Source: Casuarius casuarius (taxonomy: Eukaryota; Chordata; Aves; Casuariiformes; Casuariidae). From it: a stretch of DNA of 64,000 nt. The notes beneath the pieces were generated by a model. It saw nothing but the letters and a program-made list of their open reading frames with translations, was not told where the DNA came from and searched no databases. Made by a program: the position numbers and the translations under genes. The stretch is from positions 130,331 through 194,330 of the forward strand of contig PTFA01000280.1 in the NCBI GenBank assembly GCA_003342895.1, in the 5' to 3' direction. Shown here piece by piece: positions 25,176-37,329 of the stretch; position 1 is the first letter of the stretch, and each line of letters opens with the position of its first letter.

Positions 25176-28100
25176 ACTTCTGGCTCTCTGTCAAATTTGC
25201 ATGAAATTGGCCAACATGTTGAAAAATTGGGAGGAGGCTGGGTAGTGATAGATGGCCGAACAGGCAGACATGAAGTTTGCAAAGGTTGTTCCTTAGGAAG
25301 CCAGACTAAAAATAATAAAAAAAAAATCTGTGAGTGATCCATCAATTTTAAGTTTCTTTAACAACCATTTCATCAAAAGAAGAGTCAGCTCTGCAATCAA
25401 AGTGTGCTAGCAAGCAAGGTTCAATTTAAAGCAGTTTCACACCAGCAGGAACTCACCCAACCTGATATCCATGAAATTTTCCACTCTTCCTCATTGTAGG
25501 GAGAATATTATACACTTTCTTTAAAAGTGTATTCTAAATCTTCTCTATAAATCTAAACCTTCTTCTGAGTGCATATCCCAACGAAGTAGGACATAGATGG
25601 AAACAGGAAATCTGTAGCTTGCTGAAGAGAGTCCGTAGCTGAATTGTGCTTGGAGTTCCAAAATTCCTTCCACAGGCCCTCTGAGACCCCGCTTCCACAG
25701 CTCAATAAGCAGTAGGCAGCCTCAAAACTTTTCCAGCCCATGCACAGAGCTACTTAGAAATGAAGTCTCTTGCTGAGCCTTGGGTGAAGGCCTTTGCACA
25801 GAGTTACTGGTCAGCAATGGTTGACCATGCTCTAACCTGAGCCTTAAGCTGAGCTACTGCACGCAGCTCCCTCCACTGCTCATGCACCTGTGCTTACCCT
25901 GCAGCCCATCGAGGATGCTGGCAGGCGTACGAGGATGCTAAGTTTAGCCTGGGTTTCCGGTGGAGAAATGGGCTTAGGGCTTGCTGGGGACAGCGAGGAA
26001 GACCAGACGGTAGGAGGAGGGGACTGCAGAAGTCCCCAGGCTGGTGCGAGACTAGTACGCCCCGTGTCCCTGCCCCCTGTATGCGAAGCCCCTGCCGAGA
26101 GCGGTAGCAAAGCCAACGGGGCCTGGGAACCAAGCCCAGCGCACGGCTGCTGGGGGCTTCCCAAAATTCTTCTTAGTAATGGCAGCCACCATGTTACAGT
26201 ACTAGGTTTGCAAAATAAGATGTTTATAACAAGAAATGTGGCTACTAAACAACCTGAACAACACTCCCTCCCCCTCAACACAAAAAACGTGCAGTGTACT
26301 TAACTGGTCAAATCACTCCAATGCTTACAAACAGCTAAAACAGGCTAGGTGCTCTTTTAAATACATGGGAAAACAAAACCCAGCACATTAGCTTTGTAGT
26401 AAGATTATGATAAAATATCTTCTACTTGCCAACAAACTCTGGCTATGTATTTTCTTAAACAAGCTTAATAAGAATAATTATATATTTTACCCTCCATTGC
26501 ATTTTATTCATTCATTTTCCCTCAATCTCTACAACTAAAATTTGATGTAACCTAAGTCAATTCCAACCTAGACACTTAAATAAAAGCAAAACACAGTAGT
26601 GAAAGAATATAGCTTTAAAAAATACCCAGAAGGCATCTTCAGTTAGATATAATAAAAAGCAGATTCTCTTTTCGCACGATGAAACTATGGCATCAGAGAC
26701 ATGCCAGAATTTAGATGGGCGGCACAGCAAGAGAATTTCTGCAAAGAGAGCTGGAAGCTGAATCCAACTATTTCTCCTGGCTGACAGCTGCTTTGTTAAC
26801 CAAACATACCTTTGTAGTGTAAGGATGTTTTCCTAGACCTCTAAAGACTCAGAAGATGTGACAAATGCAATACTGTGTTCACGAAGAAAACTATTTCCAA
26901 TGCAGACATTTTGCTGTTTCTTTTGAATCTATGAAATATGCTACGTATTCTTGCCTGGCATTTATTAACACAACAGAAGAGACTTAGGGGACAGACAAAT
27001 TGGGGAAGCAAGGCAGTGGAGGAAAACTAGGAGAAAGAAGGCAAATGCTGGGGACAAATCACATGAAACACGTGGAGGAGCTGATGACATTGCTGACACC
27101 AAATTAAATGTAGTTTTAATGAGCACTTCCCCCACAGGAGACATGGCTGTACAAAACAGCCATAGTTGTAGGAAAGTAGTAACTAGATGTAGATTTGGTT
27201 AGACAGACTTTTCTGAATCTAAATGCCATAATATAAACGTGCAACATTTTATAACGTGCCATATTTGCCATCACCCATAAACATCGCTTTTTATCTGAAT
27301 CTGTCCCACAGGATAAGATGTGATGTAGCTGGGAAAAATAAACAACCGGGACCTATGAGTACACATTCAAAACTGGTTTGAAAGCTGTCTTTGGATTATG
27401 TAGCTCAGGTGTTTGATTATTTTCTTTACTATTATTTTCAAAACACACCAGTTTCTTCTCAGAAGCTAAACGCCTGAACACCACAGGGTGCTTACTCAGC
27501 TACCTGACCCGCAGCCTAAAAGGGGGTCACTGAATTAAAGAAATCTCTCCCCACAACTGGTGATAAAATCCCCATTCGTTCAGTTGAATGGGGGAAGAGA
27601 AGGCGAAATCCCTACTGGACTTTTCTACTTTAAACCAAACGTAAGTAGACCACGGTCTATTGCATACTGAGTAAATAAATAATGTTAACCTCGCCATCCA
27701 AAACACTAAAGAAATGCTCATCTAAACTGAGTCTTCAAATTAAGTCAAGGCCTGGAGCAATTTCAGATGGGAGAAGTCAAGCGACACCGTGAGGGCAACG
27801 TTTTTTTGTTGCTGTTCTAAGATGTCCCACCCGTCAGAGCAGGCAGGTCCGTGCTGGGAAGTGAAACACACCCGCAGGGAAGGGAGAGGGGGAGAAAGCA
27901 TCCGGAGGCACGTTTGCTCTTGACCCTATGAACACTTCAGGTTATAGTCCTTACAGACAGAAAGTTGGCTAAAGCAAAGCATACATTGTGAGGCTTTCTG
28001 ATCAGCCAAGACTGAGATAGAAAATCTTAAGACTGTCTATTCTTAGCAACCAAAAGGGATTTATGTAGCGTTTTGAAGCCAAAGACGTAAAAGGTACCTA

Positions 28101-30734
28101 CAGAGTAGTGGCCAAAAATAGTACCTTCGTAGACTGTATGAAGCACTTGGCTCTGTCTATACAGTCCCTCCATTAACTTTCTTCAAAATTGAATTTACAC
28201 TTTGACAGATTAGATTTCCATGTTGCCATTTTAGCACAGTTAAAATTTCCAATATTAATGGTCATAAATTAAATCTAGTTCAGTTCAAAATCTAGTTATG
28301 GATTTAATTCCATTAACTTGCTGGCATAGAGATTTTAGCCAGACAATTACGCGCTCTGTACACTTCTAAGCAACTATATTTATAAAAAAAATGTTGTTTT
28401 CTAGTAAATTCATGTCTCTGTTTCACAAAATCATTCAAGTTTCATAGCTTGTCCCAATAACCTTCTCTGTTTAACTCTGTGTGATTCATTAGCAACCACA
28501 AAGTATAAAGACCAGAGACAGATGGTGCAAATCTGACTGTATTTTTTAGGTTTGTCTTTCAGCCACTCTCATTTCTATTCCGCCTGTGCGGGTGAATTAA
28601 GCTACATCTCCTAGGTAAAGATGGATGTTATATAACATAAAAGTGCTGAATGATGTGCAGTTGAATAAAAGCCAAATCATGTTTTATGTATGCTGCATTG
28701 TAAATTATGAATTCTTATGATTTATTAATGTATAATCAACTCAGCATTCTTTAGATGCTCAGTAGATAGGCTATACCCGAACAAGATTTTAAATATTTCT
28801 TTTCTTTAAAGGCAAAGCAAAAAGCATAGGTTATATGTAGTATAGTGGGCATGGCAAAATAGTAATGGCCTCTTTTTATTTATCTAGTTGTTATAGCATC
28901 ATATATCCAGTCAACCTAGAAAAAAACATCACAGGACTATTTCTTTTGTGTATTCAAAATACATAATTAATCTATGAATCAATTAAAATACCACAATTTA
29001 AAATTAACAAACCCAAGGCTCTAGATAAGTCAAAACTTTGCCCCATAGCTCACCAGGTAACTGCTACTTTTTTGAAAGCAAACACACCAAATTTGAGCCT
29101 AGCACTTCCATTCTCGCTTGAGATGCTCACGACTTTCACAGGACAGCACTCTTATCCTCAAGGCTGTTTTGTTCAGAATAATTAGATTTATTGAGAAATC
29201 CTACTGAAGTTTAAATATTCACAAGTAGAGAAAAATGTCACAGGGATCTATATAACATTTCAATAGTGTCTTTTGCTTTTTTTTTCAAGAAACAGTAACT
29301 ACCTTTCAGAATCAAATAGGTTTTACCTCATATTTAATAAAAATCCATATATTCATCTCTGGGTTTAACCCTACTGTTACACAACATGCATAGTATTTCA
29401 ACTTTTAAAAAAGTAATTTAAAGCAATTCCAAATTGTAACAGTAGATAACATAGAACGTGGCAAGAGAAATAGGTGTTATGAATGTGGTAGAGAAAAAGG
29501 TCACGTTGCTTCGGATGGGGATGAAGAATACACACATACCTCTCCAAACGTACATTCGTTGTTGTCATTGTGAAAGCATAAATGAATCAACAAGTAAAGC
29601 AGTACCAGGGACAGGACAGATGTTGTCAAACAGAAAAAAGACAGACGGCAGCTGCTGCTGATTGAAGAAATACTATGCAGGTGTGTTTTAGATAAAATCC
29701 TAACAGTGGAACCAACCTTCTTTGTGATTTTTTTTTTTAATCTGTAGAAGTCCTGACTCAAGGTGCTCAGGATCTGTGTATAGAGACACCTCATGCTAAC
29801 ATAGCCACTCGGCTGTGCTGTTGATACAACTGTCTGTGAAACGGATCTTCCAAATGGAGCCCTGAAATGAATTTGGTTTAAAAACAGGATGTTTGCAGAT
29901 GGACTATCAAAAACTGCAACAATAAATTTTACTATAACTGCTAGGCTTAAACCAAGGTAGCAAAGACAAATGAAAGGCTCCGTTCTCAGCCTTCCCTTTA
30001 CAGTCTCGTCACAGATGTGGCAGCTTTATACCCTGAAGTCTTGTGGGTTCAGCTCTTTCAGAGTAATTTCACTTATGCAAGTGTGGGACACTGCCGAGCT
30101 CTGACGGCTGCACAGCAAGGCTCTGTTTGCGCTCCTTACCGGGATCCGGGCTGATAACCTCAGCTGAGGGGCTTTCCCAAGGTATCGCAGAGGGCCTATA
30201 ACGCCAAAAGGGGGGGCACCTCTAAGACAGAGTGCTTACGTCAGCTCCTCCTGTTTCAAAAACTTGTTCAGACTTTAGCAAAAGTAAAAATGAGCGCAAA
30301 CTTCCATAAACCTGAAATTATGTTAAAAAGGGGACTCTGGATTCGGTATTTTACCGGTAGCAAGTGGCACACACTTTTACTTCTGCTCACACAATACATG
30401 AATTACATACATACTTCCAGCAGGAAGAGAAGAGAAAGGTTAGTTATTAAGGAGAAAACTGGGAAGCAGAATGGATTATTCGTCACTTAACAAGATGCAA
30501 CAAACACTGCAGTTACTGTTCCTGAGTCTTTTCTACTTTCAAATACGGAGAACTGTTGGTACATTATACTCTTCCTTCCTCCCAAATGTTACTTTGAAGT
30601 TCTACTACATTATTCCTAGCGTATTAATACATCAACATATTTAAGACCCTCATCATCAAATCTTCCTTCAAGGCTTTCAGTTCAATTTCATGCCGACCAT
30701 TTCTTAAAACATTATGTATAGTTTTTTTCCTTCC

Positions 30735-30826
30735 TTCGGGCAAGAGAATAAGGCTGGATGACCTCTTTGACATAAACTCCCGCCCCCCCAAAAAAAAGTT
30801 TGAAAGGATTCTGTGATTCTTTCTTA
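30735..30826 (+). mobile_element. CR1 LINE 3'-end fragment
   Basis: AGGCTGGATGACCTCTTTGA is the conserved CR1 3'-UTR phrase (GGATGACCTTTGGAGG in family members). About 45 bases later comes GGATTCTGTGATTCT, the characteristic CR1 3' octamer repeat in the sense orientation. The middle is diverged and carries a C/A run (CCCCCCCAAAAAAAA). Only the extreme 3' end is present, as is usual for 5'-truncated CR1 copies. Confidence 0.65.
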
Positions 30827-30939
30827 CCTTTTGGGTTAGAAACTACCGTCATGGAATTAAGTAATATTGGCTCTGCTTTTCAACTAAAATGATTAAATCA
30901 GTTAGTAGCAGAAGTAGCTTTAATTCTCTATGTATTAAC

Positions 30940-30978
30940 AATATATATACATATCAAATATATATATAATATATATTA
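30940..30978. repeat. TA microsatellite
   Basis: Interrupted TA dinucleotide runs. Confidence 0.9.
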
Positions 30979-30984
30979 CTGTGT

Positions 30985-33900
30985 GCACCCTGTCAGGGGC
31001 ATTGCGTCCTTTAAGACAGTTTTCCTGTATTCACAAGGAAATTTCTTAACATACATTGTGATCCTGTGTCAGAAGGGATTATTAACTCAAAGTGTACCTC
31101 ATAAGAAATGCTTTGGTACAAAGATGTATCTGATGACTTATTTAAAGCTATTCTGTTAATAACCTAATCTAGTAGATCAATAAATATTTAAGCAGATAAA
31201 TATAATACAGCACACTTTTTTCTCTTCTTTGTCATCCTGTTTAAGTAACCAAGCACTATAAGATACGCTTGCCCTTTAAATACTGACAATATTTAATAGC
31301 ACTTGGTCATACGTTTATTGAAGCTAACTTAATACTGGGCTGAGATCTACTCAGCAGAATATATAAAAATTAGAATGCAATTTACATGATTTTTAATTTC
31401 ATGATATGCAAAGTACACCATTGCACTTATATAACTTACAACTAAGAGACTGATATTTAACTGCACAAAGATTTCTGCAGCTTGCACTTCACTGCACAAG
31501 CCAGAACATGTGCTTTGACATTCAAATGTCGATCCCCTCACAAAACCAGGAAGCAATTAATTCCATTTCTTCCTTTTCAATAACACATTTGAATCTACAT
31601 AATACAGTTGCATTATGGATTACAGTACAGTGTGGATTATTTTGATTTTTTTAAACACAGCGTTACTAAGCATACACACCAGCTTGGGCTCCGTGTCTCC
31701 TCTTGATCCTATATGCTTACTAGCTGCAGAGGCAGAAAAAGTTCTGTAATTACCCTCCTAGGGAGACACCAGAAATCTTTAAAATTTCCCTTTCCATGCT
31801 AATAACTATGATCTTTCTATTTCACTACAGGCTATTCAGACTGCTGTAGACCTCAACAGACTGTATCAGTCCTGGGAGAGTCTATCTGCACAAAATTCAG
31901 CAGATCACTCCAAGCAGTAAGGAGACAAACAGGCAGGAAAAAAGTCTTCCAACTTTTGTAGGGATACCCTAATTTTGGTCCTCTATGATCTGTTAAAATT
32001 AATCACCATACAGAACAACTTCATTAAGACATGGCTTTAGAAGCAGATTTTCAATGTGGGTTGATAATCAGCTTGTAATTGCACCTCATTGCACCTCAGA
32101 ACACACATTTTGCTCTTTCTCATCTTTTGATTTACACTGGATTTTCTCTGTTAGAGAAACCAATGTTTAATAGTTCTGTCTCCTTATAAAAAGTCCTAGA
32201 TACACTTTTTACTTCCCAAAGTTCCTAGAAGGAACAAATATTTTTTAAAGACATTTCTATAGTATAGTAAGGCATACGCTGAATTCCATTAGTATCTTAC
32301 CCTAAACATAAGATCTGATCAGAAAAAGGCAATTTCAAAAGGAAATGGACTTTGACAGTGGAGCCTTCCCAAAGCTATATACCCTTCACCTCCCAAGCTG
32401 ATGAAAAAAGATGACAACAAAACAAAGAAAAGTAAACATTTGGGTCTCAGGAAAACATCACTGAGCCTTCAAAGTATGTTCGTTTTTTCCTTTTAATATT
32501 TCATTGCCCAAGAGGTGCTTTCTGCAAGGTTACTAAAAATGAATTAGGATCTTCTTGCCCTTCTTCAGGCAAACCTTTGTGAAAAAAATTACTCTATCCT
32601 ACTTTGCTAGAAGACTAGAGTAAGTGTATATTAAAAACGCCTTCTTACAATTAGCCCACAAAATGAATAAGAAATCTCATGCTATTTAAACATTTTTAAA
32701 GAAACGCAGAGAAGAATTTTTTTGAGGCTACAGCAACCATATCCAGCAGCCGAACAAAAACATCTGAAAGGAGCTACACTATTAAATTTTTAGGCAAAAC
32801 CCACAAATGCCAAAACAATAGCATTCCAATCAGAAAGCTTATTTGGTAATTAGCATTCCATTTGGGATATTTAGCTAGCTTTTTATAAGCCTATAGCTCA
32901 TTTTGTGGTAGGATTTTCAAAATTAAAAACGGTGAAGAGAACATTTAAGATACTACAACTGAAATAATTCATAAGCATGCTGTTGTTGATTTAGCAGTGT
33001 ACTGGATTAATGCCAAGACTAGAAGCTATATTCAATTAGTTTATGAACATATGTCTTAACGTGTTTAGAAGAACCAGGGTGCAATTAAATCCACTCAAAT
33101 TATTTAGCAGATGGAATCAAATTAATGTATTCATGTCTCATGTTCATATATTTGTGTTTTATTTTATTTTTGCTTACAAAAAACCTAACATATCCATAAA
33201 TCTAAAAACAGATATAAAAATTATGAGTTTACTCTGCTGAGATGCAAAGATGAATATTACAAGTTCTCTTGAACTCAAGGAACAGATCTGTATGATCTGA
33301 GTTTCCTCAATTATCGTATATACAGTGTAGAACATTGTAGCTATGATAGCAACACCCTAACTGTACCATGATAGTATTTATATATGCTCTTTAGAGGTGC
33401 AAGAACGACTAATAAAGATATGCACTATGAAAATTTAGCACCATTCTAGAAGAAGGTAGCCAACTTGAAGAATTTGTGGCAACCCTGAGAAGACAATTCT
33501 GTTCACCTGTGACAGGATAAATGATTAAAATTAAGAATAAAACTATAAAATGACTGCATATTAGGAAAGAAAAGCTGCAAAGAACAACCCTAACATGTGT
33601 CTGCTCTAATTCTAGAGTGTGCCAGAAGAACAAAATGTAGAGAAAGTTGAGCCCCCCGACAGTTTGCTCAGATTTCCAAAGCCCTTTTGACAAGTTCCTT
33701 ACAAAAGACGAATCAAACATGAGGTAAAGCCATGAAGTAGAACCTGGTTAAGAAACAGCTAAAGGAGGAGGACGGAGTCACGCTTCATAGCAGCTTGGAG
33801 GAGACGGAAGTGCAATGTCCCACAGCTCCACAGTGGAAATGGACACGGAGGCTGGGCAGCAGAGAGGCGAACACACGGAGCAGACGACGGTTCTTAGTCA

Positions 33901-34340
33901 GGGATAGAGCTTACGGAGATTTTTAAATTAAACTAGCAAGAGGAAGCAAACGGGTGGTCTAATACCAGAGAAAATTTAATCTACAGGTAACAGACGACAT
34001 TCAGCGCTGACAGTAAGAGACCTGTGTGATAAAGCACACTTTCCAGTAAACGACAACTGAACTTGATCCTAAATGAGAAGGAAATGCACTTCAAAGTGCC
34101 CATGCTTATTGCCGATAGGCAAGTGGATAGCAACCGGAGGCAAACATGCCCAGTATTGAGCTCTAGGCTGTGTGGAGGCCTCGGCTGTCATCAGGATGGA
34201 CACAAAAGCTCTACGGAGAACACAGCAGCGTTCTGAGAATTATTGGTATTAGTGTGGCTTAAACAGAAGGATATGTTAAGAAAAAAAAATCATTTATTTA
34301 TGGCACAGATCAAGGCAACTCATCTACCCTTTTAAGGAAG
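30985..34340. other. AT-rich noncoding DNA
   Basis: Apart from the exon candidate at 31831, no gene is recognisable. The stretch 32740-32960 is balanced, non-repetitive and rich in TAAT-type cores (for example GGTAATTAGCATTCC), again resembling conserved noncoding DNA without proof. 33750-34170 is purine-biased with slightly more CpG. A partial match to the miR-181 mature sequence near 34000 has no matching hairpin arm. Confidence 0.45.
31831..31920 (+). CDS. candidate terminal or internal coding exon, unknown gene
   Basis: A branch-point-like TGCTAATAAC, then a pyrimidine-rich run and TTTCACTACAG, form a convincing acceptor ending at 31830. Frame 1 then stays open for 29 codons and ends at TAA; it begins AIQTAVDLNRLYQSW and has mixed, protein-like composition. 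A donor, A|GTAAGG, also lies at 31917, which would make an 86-nt internal exon. In that case a second frame (starting YSDCCRPQQTVS after two bases) is also open to the donor. I cannot match either peptide to a known family. No clear AATAAA lies within 300 bases downstream. Comparison with other bird genomes would show whether one frame is conserved at synonymous sites. Confidence 0.2.
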   Translation, partial: AIQTAVDLNRLYQSWESLSAQNSADHSKQ

Positions 34341-37060
34341 TCAGGCTGAGAAAAAGTTGGCATCAAGCAGGGCAGAAACCAAGTTGTTGCTACATGAAAT
34401 TAATGCTTCCCCGTTTCTACTAAACATACCTCACGCAGTGCTTCTTAGAAATGCAGTGACCTTTCTGTGCTGCGTAACTCCTGCAGCTGCAGTTACCCTT
34501 CAACACATCTCTGGCTCCCATGCCTCCTCGCTGCCTCCAGTGTACAGCGTACGTTCTCAGCACTGGTGCACAACTTTGGTGTTTGCCCTGTTGCTTTTCC
34601 ATATCCAACAACTCAGTTGACAGCTTCTTTGAATTTGTCCTGCGTGATGAGTTTTCCTCTGCTTCACCAAGTCCTCCTAGTTTTACATGAGCCAAAATTT
34701 AATGAGCAAACATCTATGAATACCTTCTAATCATTGCATAAAATCACTAATAACTGCTTTTCATCCTGAAAACCATATAAAATAAAAACAGATACAATTT
34801 ACTTGCTGCATCTTTTTCATGACACTCGCAAATGTCGAATTTCTTTTCTTGCATTCTCATGCACCTGCCTCATTTCAGTGTCTCTATATATTCGTACTGT
34901 ACAGAGTTTGCAAGCCTCTTCCAGCTTTCTCCACTAACTTCTCAACTGCACTATATATACTTAGTCTTGATGATAAACTAATATTCCTTCAGTTATCTAG
35001 GTGATACTCATCCTCTAAGAAAAGCGACCATCTACAAGTATCTCCCATCAGCCAAACATCCCAAGACTCTCCTGGTAATATCGTTCCCTTCAGACTATTT
35101 TCAAAAACATATCATGATTCTGAATTATTTCTCTAAACCTCAAGTAAAGTTCACCATAGTTGCCATGACTTTGAACATTTTTCACAGCCTGGCATACCTG
35201 CTTCTGCAAGACTCTCGCTGTACTGTTTGTTCCAGCGTTAATAACAATAAATTGCCACTTTTCCTTTCCTCAAACACAAATTTACGTTGCTTCACTTTGC
35301 TGTCAACATTTTTCTTCTAGATTTTCTCTTAACAGATCTACCTCCTCTATTTATGATGAAGATCTCTTACAGGTGGTGCATTTTGGATAGCTATAACGTT
35401 CTGTAAAGTTACCCTCACATTTCATCCCTCAAAGCATTCCTAACTTTCTGTGACTCTGACTCTGGACTCATTTCATTATTTCTTTTTTCTGATCTTGGTA
35501 GATTGGTCTTTCTTTTCCTCTACACAGTAGCTGCTTCTGGCTTTTGCCTCTCATTTTCTAAAAGAGCAGAACTATTCCACAGCTCTCCTTCTCCTCACTT
35601 CTTTTGCCTTATTCTCATTAGTCATACCTTTCTTGCACTGATGAGCTTCTTTATATAGATGTTTACATTTGGAGACTTTAATATAGCTTCAGACATGTTC
35701 TTGTATTGCAGATGCATACAAATTCTCAGTTATATCCGATTGCCTTGTTTATCCTTATTGCATTCTCAAAATCTCACCTGACGTCCATCATAGTCTTCAG
35801 TTACATTTTGGTCCACTGATCTTCTCATCCAGAAGCTACATTATCACTATTGCTTGCATAATTTTGGCACTTCCTACATTACTTTTCACATTTGTCTTCT
35901 AAGGGAAATGGATAAAAAACTCCAAACCTTACCAGTTCCTCTACAAATTTTCCTGTAAACTCCCCTATTTGCTACCCTATTCACTGGCTATTACTTACTC
36001 TAGCTTAGCTTTTTAAAACCTGCTGCTTCAGCCAGCTCTGTTGCCTAGGTGCTGGAACCAGACCTCAGCCTTCACAGTCATAAGTCAGTGAGGCCTTACT
36101 CATGAAAAACCCCCAGAACAACACAAATTACCAACTGCCGCCAAGCAATGTGATCTCTCAGGAAAAACCACGCTCTACGCACCAAACACGTGCAGCAGCA
36201 GCTCTTCTGTTCTTACACAGAGGCACTTCTCTGCACCATACGGCCTTCACACGAGTGTTTATCCCTGACCAGGAGGAAGGAGAAAATGGAGGAACCCTTT
36301 CTTTGCGCACGTCACAGTCTGTCAAAACAGTTGCTCTGGCTGCCAGCACTCGCCACCTCCACAACTGGCATATCCAGCTGGTGTTAGCAATACCCAGAGC
36401 CATCAGCCACTTGAGAAAAATAATTTGAGTATGGATGAAAATGAAGGTTCACGAAACCAAGACAAATTCTTGTATTTTGCCACCACATTGAGGCCCATGC
36501 AGGTAATCTATAGGGTTGGTCTTGTCTCACCCTAGGACCACTCTCTCCTCAGACCCCTTTGCCTCATCCACTCATCCCTGTTCCTTTTTCTTGGTTATTT
36601 AGCCATTCACCTCTCCTACCCCACTCATCCCTGTTCCTTTTTCTTGGTTATTTAGCCATTCACCTCTCCTGCCCACCGCGACCCATCCCATTTTCTCTTT
36701 GCCCACTCTTAGTTTGTCCTTTCTTTCCCCAGTTCCTCCTTTCTCTCTCCCATATCATCTTCCCTCCATACACACATGGTTTCCAGGTTTTGTCCCCACT
36801 TCTGTCTAGGTCCCAGTCTCTCCTCCACTGCAGTTTCCAAACTCACTGCTCAATCAAGTCTTTCTTACTCCCCTTACTCACAGCCTTCTAACCTGTTGCA
36901 GCCACGATTCACGTCAGCATGCCAACCCTTCGCTCACACGGCCCCACGGTGCCCAGCAGCTCCCCCGTCCCCCCTGTCCCCTGCAGATTTCTGCCTCTAC
37001 CTTCCTCCAAAGCTGCCTTTGTCCTCTCCGCTTTCAAATCAGAAGGTGTCCTTCTCTGTT
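34340..37060. other. 2.7-kb pyrimidine-rich (+ strand) region
   Basis: The + strand is strongly biased to C and T for most of 2.7 kb, unlike both flanks. The bias produces many overlapping open frames, including 181 codons at 36776-37321, whose peptides are Ser/Leu/Pro/Phe-rich low complexity. The texture resembles the antisense strand of a very old LINE, but I could not match a specific CR1 or L2 segment. Alternatives are an anciently transcribed locus with strand asymmetry, or expanded pyrimidine repeats. Confidence 0.4.
36568..36673. repeat. 53-bp tandem duplication, one mismatch
   Basis: A 53-bp unit starting CCACTCATCCCTGTTCC and ending ATTCACCTCTCCTACC is followed directly by a second copy ending CTCTCCTGCC. 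The only difference seen is one A/G near the end, so the duplication is young relative to the surrounding DNA. Confidence 0.95.
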
Positions 37061-37329
37061 TTGCTTAGACATCGGCAGAAAGAAATCATAGGAAATACAG
37101 GGGGAAGAAAAGGAAAGAAAAACATGCTCCTTTTTGCAGTCCAACCCAATCCTCAATCCTGGAGAAGCTACTGTGTCCTTGCGACCATACCCCTGCGCTG
37201 GAGCACACATTTCTTCCGAGAAAGTAGGACATGCACAGCCTTATTAGCACTAGGGGAAAAAAAAAATCTGAGCTTTCCACCAGATTCTGAAAGGTCAACT
37301 GAGGAAACAAGGTGCAATTAAATAACTGA

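Larger units (their letters stand above)
22451..30734. other. AT-rich noncoding DNA, no gene seen
   Basis: No convincing exon or interspersed repeat is seen. A GC-richer patch at 25890-26150 gives overlapping 133-137 codon frames on both strands, which I take as compositional. A 16-base A run lies at about 24532-24546. AT-rich blocks at 28180-28420 and 28660-28760, rich in TAAT/ATTA homeodomain-type cores, have a texture like conserved noncoding DNA, but this cannot be shown from one sequence. Confidence 0.45.

Noticed and set aside
25880..26303. 133-137 codon frames open on both strands
   Set aside because: Overlapping frames on opposite strands in a GC-richer patch, with no recognisable peptide and no matching splice sites.
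33995..34020. ACATTCAGCGCTGACAGTAA resembling mature miR-181
   Set aside because: Several mismatches, including near the 3' half, and no complementary arm nearby to form a precursor hairpin.
36776..37321. 181-codon open frame on + strand, the longest in the window
   Set aside because: It lies in the pyrimidine-skewed region. The peptide is Ser/Pro/Leu-rich and resembles no protein, and overlapping frames in the same area are also open.
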